Below are positions 34,108 to 45,039 of a DNA stretch of 64,000 nucleotides, one piece after another. Every line of letters starts with the position of its first letter. The first letter of the stretch is position 1. The position numbers and the translations under genes were made by a program. The notes under the pieces were generated by a model. It made no database searches, was not told the DNA's origin, and worked only from the letters and a program-made list of their open reading frames with translations. Location of the stretch: assembly GCA_005789975.1 (NCBI GenBank), contig SXWC01000173.1, positions 1 to 64,000 on the forward strand, given 5' to 3'. The stretch is from Planctomycetaceae bacterium. Its GTDB lineage: Bacteria > Planctomycetota > Planctomycetia > Pirellulales > UBA1268.

Positions 34108-34298
34108 GCGCGGGAGCGTCCGGGAGACGGCGGCGACGGTAGCGGTTCACGGTCTTGCGGGACAGGTTGTTTGCCGGTTTTGGAGGATCGGCCGCCCCCC
34201 CGTCGCCGCGGACCGCCAGGCTTGCCAGGATCCCGCCAACCCGACTTGGCACAGGACCAGCCGCCCCCTACCTACCCGCTTTTCCCGGGAGAGAGTCC

Positions 34299-34862
34299 TT
34301 GCCAGCGATCCGCGTCGGTGCCGCCTGCGTTCTTCTTTCCGCCTCGCTGGCGGCCGGATGCAGCGTGCGCGACGAACAGGCGGTGGATGCCGGAACGGGC
34401 AGTTGGTGGTCGTCGTCATCGAGCGGATCCAGGGCCGCGGGCTTGATCGGACCGCCGGCCACACCCGAGCAGGCGGCCGTGATCGAGTATGTCGATGGCT
34501 TCGATGCCGGCACCCGCCGGGCGGCCGATGCCGGCCTCCCGATGCTCGTCGTGTTTCGCGCCGCGTGGTGCCGCTGGAGCGGAGAACTCGTCCAGGCGGT
34601 CGTCGCCGACCCGCGGGTGGTGGCGCTCTCGCGCCGGTTTGTCTGCGTGGCCGTCGATGCCGACCGCCATCAGCCGGCCTGCCGCGACTTCGACATCCGG
34701 GCATTTCCGACGGTGATCCTCCTCGACACCGGCCGCACGGAGCGGTTTCGGGCCACCGGTTCGTCGGCCGCCTCCGGGCTGGCCGCCGCGATGGGCGACC
34801 TGCTGGCCTCGCCGGGACGTCCGAGCCGCATGGCCGGCGGCACCGCGGCACCCGTGCGGTGA
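34299..34862 (+). CDS. Thioredoxin-fold lipoprotein with C-x-x-S site
   Basis: I chose the TTG at 34299 because GGGAGAGAG stands 4-12 bases upstream and the codons that follow form a lipoprotein signal ending in SLAAGC. The product has about 187 residues. The thioredoxin fold starts after a serine-rich linker: LPMLVVFRAAWCRWSGELVQ holds the active site, then CVAVDADRHQPACRDFDIRA, and FPTVILLD with the cis-proline. The resolving cysteine is replaced by serine (C-R-W-S). Such domains often act as isomerases, chaperones or copper-binding proteins instead of full oxidoreductases. The second Cys in PACRDF could substitute. An upstream in-frame ATG at 34155 lacks a signal peptide and is less likely. 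Confidence 0.75.
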   Translation: MPAIRVGAACVLLSASLAAGCSVRDEQAVDAGTGSWWSSSSSGSRAAGLIGPPATPEQAAVIEYVDGFDAGTRRAADAGLPMLVVFRAAWCRWSGELVQAVVADPRVVALSRRFVCVAVDADRHQPACRDFDIRAFPTVILLDTGRTERFRATGSSAASGLAAAMGDLLASPGRPSRMAGGTAAPVR

Positions 34863-34942
34863 ACGGCGGTCGGCTACGATGATGTCCCGACGCACGGGCA
34901 CGAGAGATCAGGCAACCAGCAGGCCCCTCGGAACACGCAGAA

Positions 34943-36100
34943 GTGGCAGCATCAACGGCGAACACCCCGGCTCGCGGCAAAGACACCTTCCACGCCTATC
35001 CATGGTGGAGTCCGAGGTTTTGGCACGGCATGCCGATGGGCGTGTGGCTCGACCTCGTTCGTGAGCACGGCTGCCGGGCATCGTTCACGCGATGGGGGCT
35101 CGTGGCGACCATCTCGACGGCCGCCGTCTTCAACTCGCTGATGGGCTCGCTCTCCAACGCCCGGTTTCGCCGCCGGATTCGCGACCGCCCCTCCACGCCG
35201 CCGCCGCTCTTCATCATCGGCCACTGGCGGAGCGGCACCACGATGATGCACGAACTGGCGATGCTCGACGACCGGTTCTGTTGCCCGAACACCTACGAAT
35301 GCTTCGCCCCCGCCCACTTCCTCCTCACCGAGGACGTGCTCACCCGGGCGTTGGCGTGGATGATCCCGCCAAAGCGGCCGATGGACGACGTCGCCGCCGG
35401 CTGGAGCCGGCCGCAGGAGGACGAGTTCGCGCTCATGAATCTCGGGGCGGCCTCCTGCTACCGGCGGATGGCGTTTCCGGTCACGAGCCCCGACCACCCT
35501 GAGGCGCTCGACCTCACCAAGCTGCCCCCCGCCGAACTCGACCACTGGAAGCGCACCCTCCACCGGTTTCTCGACATGCTCGCCGTCCGCGACCCACGGC
35601 GACCGGTGCTCAAGAGCCCGCCGCACACCGCGCGGGTCGGCGTGCTCGCCGACATGTTTCCCGAGTCGCGATTCCTGCACGTCGTCCGCGATCCGTTCGT
35701 CGTGATCCCCTCGACGCTGCGGCTCTGGAAGTCGCTCCACGACGTGCAGTCGCTGCAGGTCGATCGCGGCGACTCGCTCGAGCGGTATGTGTTTGCCGCC
35801 TTCGAGGAGATGCACGCCGCCTTCGAGCGGGATCGCGACCGCCTCGGCCCGGAACGCCTCCACGAGATCCGCTACGAAGACCTCGTGGCAGACCCGGTGG
35901 CCGCCGTCGAACGGAGCTATGAGCGACTCGCCCTCGGCGACTTCGACCGCCTGCGGCCCGCCCTCGAGCGGGAGGCGGCTTCGATGAAACGCTACCGCAC
36001 CAACACCTACCGTCACGACCCGCGGCTCGTGGCCGAGATCGCGACCCGCTGCCGGCCCTTCCTTGACCGCTACGGCTACGAGGTGCCCACGGTGGGCTGA
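34943..36100 (+). CDS. Sulfotransferase family protein
   Basis: A 385-residue protein from a GTG start. IGHWRSGTTMMHELAML is the 5'-phosphosulfate loop that binds PAPS, and HVVRDPFVVIPSTLRLWKSL is the 3'-phosphate site. HEIRYEDLVADPVAAVERSY and the C-terminal YRHDPRLVAEIATRCRPFLDRYGYE are conserved family parts. It should transfer sulfate from PAPS to a hydroxyl on a carbohydrate, lipid or other small molecule. A slightly hydrophobic segment before the P-loop could touch the membrane. The acceptor is unknown. It stands alone, convergent with the flagellar cluster. Confidence 0.88.
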   Translation: MAASTANTPARGKDTFHAYPWWSPRFWHGMPMGVWLDLVREHGCRASFTRWGLVATISTAAVFNSLMGSLSNARFRRRIRDRPSTPPPLFIIGHWRSGTTMMHELAMLDDRFCCPNTYECFAPAHFLLTEDVLTRALAWMIPPKRPMDDVAAGWSRPQEDEFALMNLGAASCYRRMAFPVTSPDHPEALDLTKLPPAELDHWKRTLHRFLDMLAVRDPRRPVLKSPPHTARVGVLADMFPESRFLHVVRDPFVVIPSTLRLWKSLHDVQSLQVDRGDSLERYVFAAFEEMHAAFERDRDRLGPERLHEIRYEDLVADPVAAVERSYERLALGDFDRLRPALEREAASMKRYRTNTYRHDPRLVAEIATRCRPFLDRYGYEVPTVG

Positions 36101-36178
36101 AGGACGTCCCGAGCGGGTCGACGCCTGAATCGGCCCGGATCCGGACGCCTCGCCGCGGAAGTCCACGCCCGGGATGCG

Positions 36179-36901
36179 TCACATGGGCTGGCGCCGCTGC
36201 TGCCGCTGGAGCAGTTTGATCTTCGGATCGGCCTGGTCGCTCTTCATCTCCTCCGCGAACTCCTGCGGCGTCATGCGGATCTGCCGCTCGAAGCGGCGGC
36301 GGGCGCCCCCCCATCGGCAGCCGGCCACGACGGCCGCGGCGGCAAAGAGCCACGCCGCCGAACGCCAGGCGACGGCGGCGACGAGCGCAGGCTCGGGGAT
36401 CCCGGCCGTAGCCGCCAGGAGCGGTCGCAGCGACCAGAATGCGACGACCGCGAGCGCCGCGAGGCCGATGCCGGCGGTCATGGCCGTGGTGAACGTGCGG
36501 AACGAGAAGACCCGGGCCAACCCTGCCCACGGATCGATCCGACGCAGCATCGGCAGCGCACGCGACGGCTGCCATGAGAGTCCGTCGAACAGGATCCGCA
36601 CGCCGATCCCGGCGGCTGCGGCGGCGAGCATCAGGGCGAGGGTGGGCAGCACCACCGGGAGTGCGGCAGGCAACTCGACGTCGCCATCCCGCGCGGCCCG
36701 CGCGGCGTTGGAGATCGTCCCCCGGAGCATTTCCGCGGCTGCCGGCATCGTGGCGGCGGCCCACGCCGGCAGGAGCAGCACGGCCGTGCCGGCCGTCGCC
36801 ACCCACGCCGGCAGCGCGGCCGTCGGCATCGCACCCTCGCGGCGGGCTGCCTCACGTCGCCGAGGCGTTGCGGGTATGACGCGGTCGGATGAATCAGACA
36901 T
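36179..36901 (-). CDS. flhB: FlhB-like flagellar export protein lacking the C-terminal switch domain
   Basis: A 240-residue protein. The N-terminus (RVIPATPRRREAARREG) matches the T-P-x-R-x-x-x-A-R-x-x-G start of FlhB, followed by four hydrophobic helices and RMTPQEFAEEMKSDQADPKI, the conserved cytoplasmic linker of FlhB. Full FlhB has about 350 residues and continues into a cytoplasmic domain with the self-cleaving N-P-T-H loop that switches substrate specificity. Here a TGA stops the protein right after the linker, and the next 26 codons hold no such motif. It is the last gene of the fliFOPQR-flhB order, so identity is secure, but the switch domain must be encoded elsewhere or be lost. Confidence 0.82.
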   Translation of the reverse strand: MSDSSDRVIPATPRRREAARREGAMPTAALPAWVATAGTAVLLLPAWAAATMPAAAEMLRGTISNAARAARDGDVELPAALPVVLPTLALMLAAAAAGIGVRILFDGLSWQPSRALPMLRRIDPWAGLARVFSFRTFTTAMTAGIGLAALAVVAFWSLRPLLAATAGIPEPALVAAVAWRSAAWLFAAAAVVAGCRWGGARRRFERQIRMTPQEFAEEMKSDQADPKIKLLQRQQRRQPM

Positions 36902-36949
36902 GGATGCGGACCGGTCGGGTGGGCGTGGTGGAGAATGAGGGACGGGCGT

Positions 36950-37750
36950 CTAGGGCCCGACGTCGTGGAGACACCGCTCGAGGGGCGGCTCCACGATCGA
37001 GGCGAATCCGCCGATCCAGGAGTCGGTGCCGACGCAGACCGCAGCGAGGAGGACCAGCGAGGCGGCCGCCTGGAGGAGCCCCTGGCCGGGGTCGAACTGG
37101 ACGGTCCGCACGCAGATCGCGGCGACGAGATGGAAGGCGAGCACCGCCGCCAGCGCGGGCACCGCGAGCGAGACGGCCAGCGAGATCGCCACCGATGGCA
37201 TCGTGGTGGCGAGCATCGCGAGGCTCGTGCTCCAGCGGCCACCGGCATCACAGGCGGTGCCGATCGGAAGCAGTCGCACGCTGTCCACGAGCCCCGCAAC
37301 CACTTGGAGATGACCTCCCGCGGTCAGGAATCCCGCCAGCCCCATCCACCAGGCGAGCCGCGCCATCCCGGCCGCCTGCGGATCGCCCTCGGGGGTGAAG
37401 TCGTCCGACCACGTCAGCCCCGTGACGCTGCCGAGGATGCCGCCGGCCCAGCCGGCGGCGGCCAGGACCGTCGCCACCGCCATCCCCAGCACGAGGCCCA
37501 CGAGCGCCTCCGCCATGACGAGCAACATCAGCGGCCCCACGTCGGGCGATGCCTCGGGACTGGCGGTCGCTGCCGCCGGCGCGGCGGCCACCGTCAGCGC
37601 GACCGCGACCGCGGCCTGCACGCGAAAGCCGACGCCCGACGTGATCGGCAGGCCGCCCGCGGCCACTGCCGCGGCCATGCGGGCCAGCACGCCGGCCGTC
37701 ACGAACGGTCCCGGAAAGGCGATCTCTGTCAGCCACGTCGCGGCCATCAT
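36950..37750 (-). CDS. fliR: Flagellar export protein FliR
   Basis: A 266-residue inner-membrane protein starting with two ATGs at 37750 and 37747. It has about six helices; GVGFRVQAAVAVALTVAAAP, MLLVMAEALVGLVLGMAVA and WAGGILGSVTGLTW match the conserved core of FliR, where the E-A-x-x-G-x-x-x-G motif is typical. FliR forms the export gate with FliP and FliQ. It follows fliQ by 36 bp and precedes flhB by 48 bp. The central part is richer in Ala than usual, reflecting the GC content. Confidence 0.85.
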   Translation of the reverse strand: MMAATWLTEIAFPGPFVTAGVLARMAAAVAAGGLPITSGVGFRVQAAVAVALTVAAAPAAATASPEASPDVGPLMLLVMAEALVGLVLGMAVATVLAAAGWAGGILGSVTGLTWSDDFTPEGDPQAAGMARLAWWMGLAGFLTAGGHLQVVAGLVDSVRLLPIGTACDAGGRWSTSLAMLATTMPSVAISLAVSLAVPALAAVLAFHLVAAICVRTVQFDPGQGLLQAAASLVLLAAVCVGTDSWIGGFASIVEPPLERCLHDVGP

Positions 37751-37786
37751 GGACTCCTGCGGGCGGGCGGATTGCCACCGCGGTGC

Positions 37787-38041
37787 TCACGGACCGGCGA
37801 CTGTCTCACGCAACACCGTGGCCAGCCGCTCCACCATCCAGGGGAGCGAAACGAGGATCATCACCGCCATCACCGCAAACTTCGGGACGAATCCGACGAT
37901 CGGCTCATGCACGCCGCTGGCCGCCTGCACGAGGCCCGTGACCACACCCGCCGCAAACCCTGCGATCAGCACCGGCGCGACCACGATCAGGCCGGCGACC
38001 AGGGTCTGCCTCACGAGCTCGACCAGTTGCTGTTCGCTCAT
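37787..38041 (-). CDS. fliQ: Flagellar export protein FliQ
   Basis: An 84-residue protein with two membrane helices. VELVRQTLVAGLIVVAPVLI and FAAGVVTGLVQAASGVHEPI, then VPKFAVMAVMILVSLPWMVE, give the normal FliQ pattern and length. It packs around FliP and FliR in the export gate. It lies 26 bp after fliP. Confidence 0.9.
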   Translation of the reverse strand: MSEQQLVELVRQTLVAGLIVVAPVLIAGFAAGVVTGLVQAASGVHEPIVGFVPKFAVMAVMILVSLPWMVERLATVLRETVAGP

Positions 38042-38067
38042 CGATCACTCCCTCCAGCGGCCATGGC

Positions 38068-38943
38068 TCACGAAGGCAGGGCCCGCACGCTGTCGAGCAG
38101 CGATTTCACCACCAGCGACCAGCCGTCGGCGGCCACGAACACGAGCAGCTTCAGCGGCAGCGACACCAGCGACGGCGGCAGCATCACCAGCCCCGTCGAG
38201 ACCACGAGCGTGGCCACGAGGATATCGAGCACGAGAAACGGCAGCAGCATCCGGAAGCCGATCGCGAAGGCCGTCTCCAACTCGCTGACGAGGAAGGCGG
38301 GCAGAAGCGCCTCGACCGGCACGTCGTCGTAGGTGGCGGCCTGCTTCGGACCGGCGGGATGGCGGGCCAGGAAGAGCAGCATCGTGTCGCGGTTGCCGGC
38401 CTGTTCGATCTGGCCCGCCATCCAGCGGCGGACGGGGAGCGAGCCCTGGTCGAACGCCTCGACGGCGGTGAGCCTGCCCTGGCGGTAGGGCTCCATTCCA
38501 TCCCGCCAGGCCTGTGTCCAGACGGGCCACATCACCATCGCCGAGAGGAAGATCGCGAGCGAGGCCACGATCTGGTTGGACGGGATCTGCGGGGCGCCGA
38601 GCCCCTGCCGGAGGAGCGAGAGCACCACCGACATCCGCACGAAACAGGTGGTCATCAGGAGCACGGCCGGCGCCAGACTGATCACGCCGAACATCGCCAC
38701 CGACGGCAGCAGCGCTTCCAGTTGCCCGCCCCGGAGCAGATCGAGCCAGCCGGCATCGGCGGGGCGGGCCGCCGGCGTCGCTGCGGTCGCGATGGCGTCG
38801 GCAAGATCGCCCGGCGTTGCCACCCGCGCGGGATCGGCCGCGGCTTCCTGCGCGGTCGCCGGGCGTGCCGTGCACGGGAGCGCGGCGGCGAGGAGCACGG
38901 CGATCCCGAGGAACCGTCGAAACGGCGAACTGGTCGTGGTCAC
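38068..38943 (-). CDS. fliP: Flagellar export protein FliP
   Basis: A 291-residue protein starting at GTG 38943, which overlaps the fliO stop (GTGA), so translation is coupled. It has a cleavable signal peptide (FLGIAVLLAAALPCTA), as FliP usually does, then the first conserved helix, FVRMSVVLSLLRQGLGAPQI with PSNQIVASLAIFLS, and the C-terminal FRMLLPFLVLDILVATLVVS and VSLPLKLLVFVAADGW. FliP forms the pentameric core of the export gate. Confidence 0.93.
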   Translation of the reverse strand: MTTTSSPFRRFLGIAVLLAAALPCTARPATAQEAAADPARVATPGDLADAIATAATPAARPADAGWLDLLRGGQLEALLPSVAMFGVISLAPAVLLMTTCFVRMSVVLSLLRQGLGAPQIPSNQIVASLAIFLSAMVMWPVWTQAWRDGMEPYRQGRLTAVEAFDQGSLPVRRWMAGQIEQAGNRDTMLLFLARHPAGPKQAATYDDVPVEALLPAFLVSELETAFAIGFRMLLPFLVLDILVATLVVSTGLVMLPPSLVSLPLKLLVFVAADGWSLVVKSLLDSVRALPS

Positions 38944-39548
38944 GCGCGGGCCTCCGCGGCCGCAGGCCCGGCGCCCCGAACGTGACGGCGGACGACGGCG
39001 GCGGGATGCCCGCGGAGTCGGGTGCCCCGGCAGGCGGCCACGATGCAGTCGGTGGCCTGGGGGTCGGTGATTTCCGCGAGCGTCTGGCATCCCGCCGACG
39101 ACACGCCCAGGAGCAGTGTTCGCGGCCCGAAGCGCACGACTCGCACCGACTGCTGGCCGCTGATCGCAGCCTCGCCGAGGACTTCGAACACATCGGGCGG
39201 GAGGGTCGGTCCCCGGCGGACCGAAAAGAGGCGGTAGGCCGCCACCGCGGCGAAAGCCGCCCCCATCGCCGCCAGCAGTTTCCAGTCGGGCAGCGGGCGG
39301 ATCGGCGGCGGCGAGGCGGCGCCGCGGGAAGGGCCGAGCGACACGGGGCCGGGCCCACCAGCCTGTCCGTCAGGCTCGGCGACGAGCGCGGCCGGCATGA
39401 CATGGGCATCGATCTGCACGCTCTCGGGCCCGGGCGCGACGGGCGGGTCGGCGTGAACACGGTGCATCGTGGTCGCGGCCAGGAGGGCCACCATGCCAAA
39501 GATGGTCGGCACCCGCACCGCGAAGACCGTCGTGCAGTGGCGTGTCAT
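38940..39548 (-). CDS. fliO: FliO-like flagellar export protein
   Basis: A 202-residue protein with an N-terminal signal (VPTIFGMVALLAATTMHRVHA), a disordered linker rich in Pro and Gly, a membrane helix (DWKLLAAMGAAFAAVAAYRLF) and a short cytoplasmic domain with VRVVRFGPRTLLLGVSSAGC that matches FliO proteins. FliO assists FliP assembly. Its start overlaps the fliF stop by one base and its stop overlaps fliP. The sequence is weakly conserved; position carries much of the assignment. Confidence 0.8.
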   Translation of the reverse strand: MTRHCTTVFAVRVPTIFGMVALLAATTMHRVHADPPVAPGPESVQIDAHVMPAALVAEPDGQAGGPGPVSLGPSRGAASPPPIRPLPDWKLLAAMGAAFAAVAAYRLFSVRRGPTLPPDVFEVLGEAAISGQQSVRVVRFGPRTLLLGVSSAGCQTLAEITDPQATDCIVAACRGTRLRGHPAAVVRRHVRGAGPAAAEARA

Positions 39549-41104
39549 CAGGCTGCCATCCGGGGCGCGGGGGCTTCGTGGTCGTCGCGGTCGCCCTGCT
39601 CGACGGGCTTGTCCCGGCCGGACTGCTCATCGAGTGACGTCCAGTCGATCCGCCGGCGGGCGGGCGGGCCTTCGGCGCGTGGTGCGGGCCGGCCCCCGGT
39701 CCGCGCCGCGTTGCGGTAAAGGATGTAGGCCAGCAGCGCCGAGCACTTGGCCGTCAGTGCCATCCACACCTCGCGGGGCACATCGGCCGGTTCGCCCGCG
39801 ACGATCGCCTGCACGGTGGCGTCGATGTAGGCGCCGACCGTTTCCAGCCTCCGATTCGCCGGCGATGCCGGTGGGACGGCCGCCGACGCCGGGGGCGTGG
39901 AGACGGTCCGTGCGGCGGTGTCGGGCCGGGATGGCCCCGCGGGAAACCGGGTGATCACGACGCGGCGGGATTCGGGCGTGGAGCCGGCGGGGAGGACTTG
40001 AAGCACGTGCTCGCGGAGCCGCTGCTCCTCGCGGCGATCGACCACGGCCGCCGAGATTGCGGCATCGTGGACCCGGGCGGACCGCAGCGCGGTTTCGAAC
40101 CAGGTCTCGGGGATGGCGAGCGACACCACGATCGTCTCCGGACCGTCGCCGCGGCGGACCACCGCGGGCTGCGGCGCCGTCGCGGCCGTGATCGTCACCT
40201 CGGCCGGCGCATTGGCGTCGGCCACCCGCTGCTGTCGGGGCGGCAGCCCCGGCTCGACGACGGTCTCCGCCGGGGCGTCGGCGGCGAATGCGACCGTCAC
40301 GTCGACGACCGCTCCCTTCACGAAGGAGAGCCCCTGCCGCACCTTTGCGGTCAGGTGCCGCTCGTGTGCGATCCGGCGGGCCAGCGCGGGGTCGATGGCC
40401 GCTTCGGCCTCGGCATCGGGATGTTGCAGTGGTCCGGCGTGGACGCGGCCGCTCCGCAGATCGGTCACGGCGACGCGTTCCGGCTCCAGGCCTGCGATCG
40501 AAGCGGCCACGAGGACGCGGATCGCCTGCACGCGGGCCGGTTCGAGTTCGCTGTCGGGCTGCGTTCGCACGTTCACGCTGGCGGTCCGCGTCGGCCCGCC
40601 GCCGAGCGTCCCATCGAAGGACGCCCGATCGTCCACGTCATACAGCACCGCCGCTCGCTCGATACCGGGCATCGAGCAGATGACATGGGCCAGTTCCTCC
40701 TGCACGGCCACGCGCAGGGACTCCTCCTGCACGGCCCTGCTCTGCCAGGGACTGTTTTGTTCGAGCGCCCGCCGCAGGCTGCTGCCAAACTCCCGCGGCA
40801 GGGCCTCCGCATCGACCAGGGCCCGCATGTAAGCGCTCTGTCGCGGCCGCGGCACCCAGATCCGGCCGTCCTCGGTGCGGTGGCCGACGAGTTGCGCACG
40901 GTCGAAGGCCGCTTCGACGATCGCAAGCTCCGACGACGGCAGCACGGTGCCGGGAAGCAGTTCCACCTCTTCGTTCGTGGGGCGGTCGCGAAGGAACCAT
41001 GCGGCCCAGCCGATCGAGATCGCGACCAGCCCCAGAGCGATCACCTGGGCCGGCGTGACTCTGGAGGCGGGACGCTGCTGGTCGTCCGAACGGGAGGCGT
41101 CCAT
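39548..41104 (-). CDS. fliF: Flagellar MS-ring protein FliF, divergent
   Basis: A 518-residue protein from the ATG at 41104. An N-terminal membrane helix (VIALGLVAISIGWAAWFL) is followed by a periplasmic region with ring-building features: AQVQE-like VQEELAHVICSMPGIERAAV, then RVLVAASIAGLEPERVAVTDL, as in YscJ/FliF proteins. A long beta-rich collar region and a possible second helix near residue 480 follow, then a basic-acidic C-terminal tail. FliF forms the MS ring that houses the export gate. The usual FliG-binding end is not clear. Position at the head of fliOPQR supports the call. Confidence 0.8.
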   Translation of the reverse strand: MDASRSDDQQRPASRVTPAQVIALGLVAISIGWAAWFLRDRPTNEEVELLPGTVLPSSELAIVEAAFDRAQLVGHRTEDGRIWVPRPRQSAYMRALVDAEALPREFGSSLRRALEQNSPWQSRAVQEESLRVAVQEELAHVICSMPGIERAAVLYDVDDRASFDGTLGGGPTRTASVNVRTQPDSELEPARVQAIRVLVAASIAGLEPERVAVTDLRSGRVHAGPLQHPDAEAEAAIDPALARRIAHERHLTAKVRQGLSFVKGAVVDVTVAFAADAPAETVVEPGLPPRQQRVADANAPAEVTITAATAPQPAVVRRGDGPETIVVSLAIPETWFETALRSARVHDAAISAAVVDRREEQRLREHVLQVLPAGSTPESRRVVITRFPAGPSRPDTAARTVSTPPASAAVPPASPANRRLETVGAYIDATVQAIVAGEPADVPREVWMALTAKCSALLAYILYRNAARTGGRPAPRAEGPPARRRIDWTSLDEQSGRDKPVEQGDRDDHEAPAPRMAA

Positions 41105-41138
41105 GGTTGGTTCTCGTGGGTGATCTGGCCGCCAGCGG

Positions 41139-41624
41139 TCAGGCGGCCTTCCGCAGCACACGGCGTCGGGAGAGGCGGATCGTGACCGCCGTGCCGCCTT
41201 CGGGACATTCCGCGATGACGATCTCGCCGCCGCACCGCTCCGCAAGGGCGCGGGCTCCCGCCAGGGAGCCGGCATCCGCCGCCGTCCGGCTGCCCGAGCC
41301 TGCGACCTCGAGCTCGAAGTCGTCGGCGGCGTCGATGCTCGTCACCACGACCTCACGGACCCGCGGCGCATCGCTCGCATCACCGGGCCGTACGGCGGCG
41401 GCGAACGCCGCGGTCACGAGCCCTTCGACCGCATGACGAAACAGGGCTGGATCGGCATCGACGACCTGTCCGGCGGGCACGTCGAGCGTCACCCGCACCC
41501 GCGCGGCCGGTGTCTCGGCACGCTGACGGATCTCCGCCACGACCGACTCGAGCACCTCGCGCAACGAAGACGCCTGCGCGGCGGGCAACGGCAGGATCCG
41601 CGGCTCGTCCACGGTATCGGCCAT
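41139..41624 (-). CDS. Degenerate HATPase-like protein upstream of fliF
   Basis: A 161-residue soluble protein from the ATG at 41624; an in-frame ATG at 41672 would add 16 residues. The layout resembles the ATP-binding domain of histidine kinases: SLREVLESVVAEIRQRAE, LFRHAVEGLVTAAFAAAVRP in place of the N-box, and a C-terminal GGTAVTIRLS. The N-box asparagine is missing and the D-x-G-x-G lid motif is replaced by VAGSGSRTA, so ATP binding is doubtful. No His-phosphotransfer domain is present. It lies 34 bp upstream of fliF and may be a regulator of flagellar genes. Confidence 0.6.
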   Translation of the reverse strand: MADTVDEPRILPLPAAQASSLREVLESVVAEIRQRAETPAARVRVTLDVPAGQVVDADPALFRHAVEGLVTAAFAAAVRPGDASDAPRVREVVVTSIDAADDFELEVAGSGSRTAADAGSLAGARALAERCGGEIVIAECPEGGTAVTIRLSRRRVLRKAA

Positions 41625-41720
41625 GTCCACCCGTTGGCGGGAAGATGTCCGGCGGTCTGATGCATCTGTCATGGGAATCCTTTCCCGAGGACGGTATCGA
41701 TCGGTCGAGGCGAGGCTCCG

Positions 41721-42407
41721 CTAACCGGCGGCGTGGGCCCGCAATCCGGCCGACGTGCCGCAGATCTCATCCATGAGCCAGCGGTTGACGTCGCCGAGCG
41801 CGGCCCGCGAAAGCTCGCCGCTCCCCGGATAGATTCGCATCGCGAGCATCGCGCCGGCGGCATGAAACAGCCGGAGCGTGCGGTCGGTGTGGGCCGCGGC
41901 GGAGACGGCCGCGCTGCCGCGGCAGCAGTAGAGCATCGGCAGGCGACGAACCGCCTCGACCCGCGCGAAGGCCGATTCATCGAGCGGAAACGGGCCGCCC
42001 AGCGAGACCACTCCGGCGAATGCCTCGGGATGTCGGCAGCCGATGCGAAATGCCTGCGTGCCGCCACTTCCGTGGCCGACGAGCCAGATCCGTCGCGGAT
42101 GGATGCTCAACCGGGCCGACACCGTGTCGACGGCCCGCCAGACGGCGGTATCGCCCCCGGCGGCCTGGACCGCCACGAAGTTGCGGAGGCTCATGCGGGC
42201 CATGACTCCGGCCAAATCGAAGTCCCGGTCCGCCGGATCGGTGAGCCAGACAAGCAGCGGATAGTCGTAGCCCGGCTCGTAGGCCTGCGGCACGAAGACG
42301 GGCAGACCGTTGGTCCAATCGGCGATCGCCGGCCGTGCGGGAACACGAGCCGGCGTGGCCGCGGGGCGTTCAATCCGGGCCGGCTGTTTCGACCTTCGAC
42401 CACTCAT
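41721..42407 (-). CDS. Alpha/beta-hydrolase-like protein with altered nucleophile elbow
   Basis: A 228-residue protein from the ATG at 42407 without a signal peptide. GYDYPLLVWLTDPADRDFDL, LSIHPRRIWLVGHGSGGTQA and HPEAFAGVVSLGGPFP follow the esterase D / depolymerase-like fold. The expected elbow is G-H-S-x-G-G, but the sequence is G-H-G-S-G-G, so the nucleophile position holds Gly and a Ser sits one place later. Catalysis is therefore uncertain. A possible catalytic His is not clear. It lies 96 bp upstream of the HATPase gene on the same strand. Confidence 0.65.
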   Translation of the reverse strand: MSGRRSKQPARIERPAATPARVPARPAIADWTNGLPVFVPQAYEPGYDYPLLVWLTDPADRDFDLAGVMARMSLRNFVAVQAAGGDTAVWRAVDTVSARLSIHPRRIWLVGHGSGGTQAFRIGCRHPEAFAGVVSLGGPFPLDESAFARVEAVRRLPMLYCCRGSAAVSAAAHTDRTLRLFHAAGAMLAMRIYPGSGELSRAALGDVNRWLMDEICGTSAGLRAHAAG

Positions 42408-42581
42408 GAATCGCACCTCGCTGGAGTCGGGGATCCGCTGAAAACGGCTCCCGGGCAGCCCGCACCGGACAGGCGGGGGGTTGTATCGCAACCCCCGCCC
42501 CCGGGCAACGGCAGCGGTCCGCATGCCACGCGTGCGCGGCAAACGGGGCAAACAGCGCGATCGGGGAAGCCTCCCCGCGGC

Positions 42582-45035
<2,454 letters not shown>

Positions 45036-45039
<4 letters not shown>

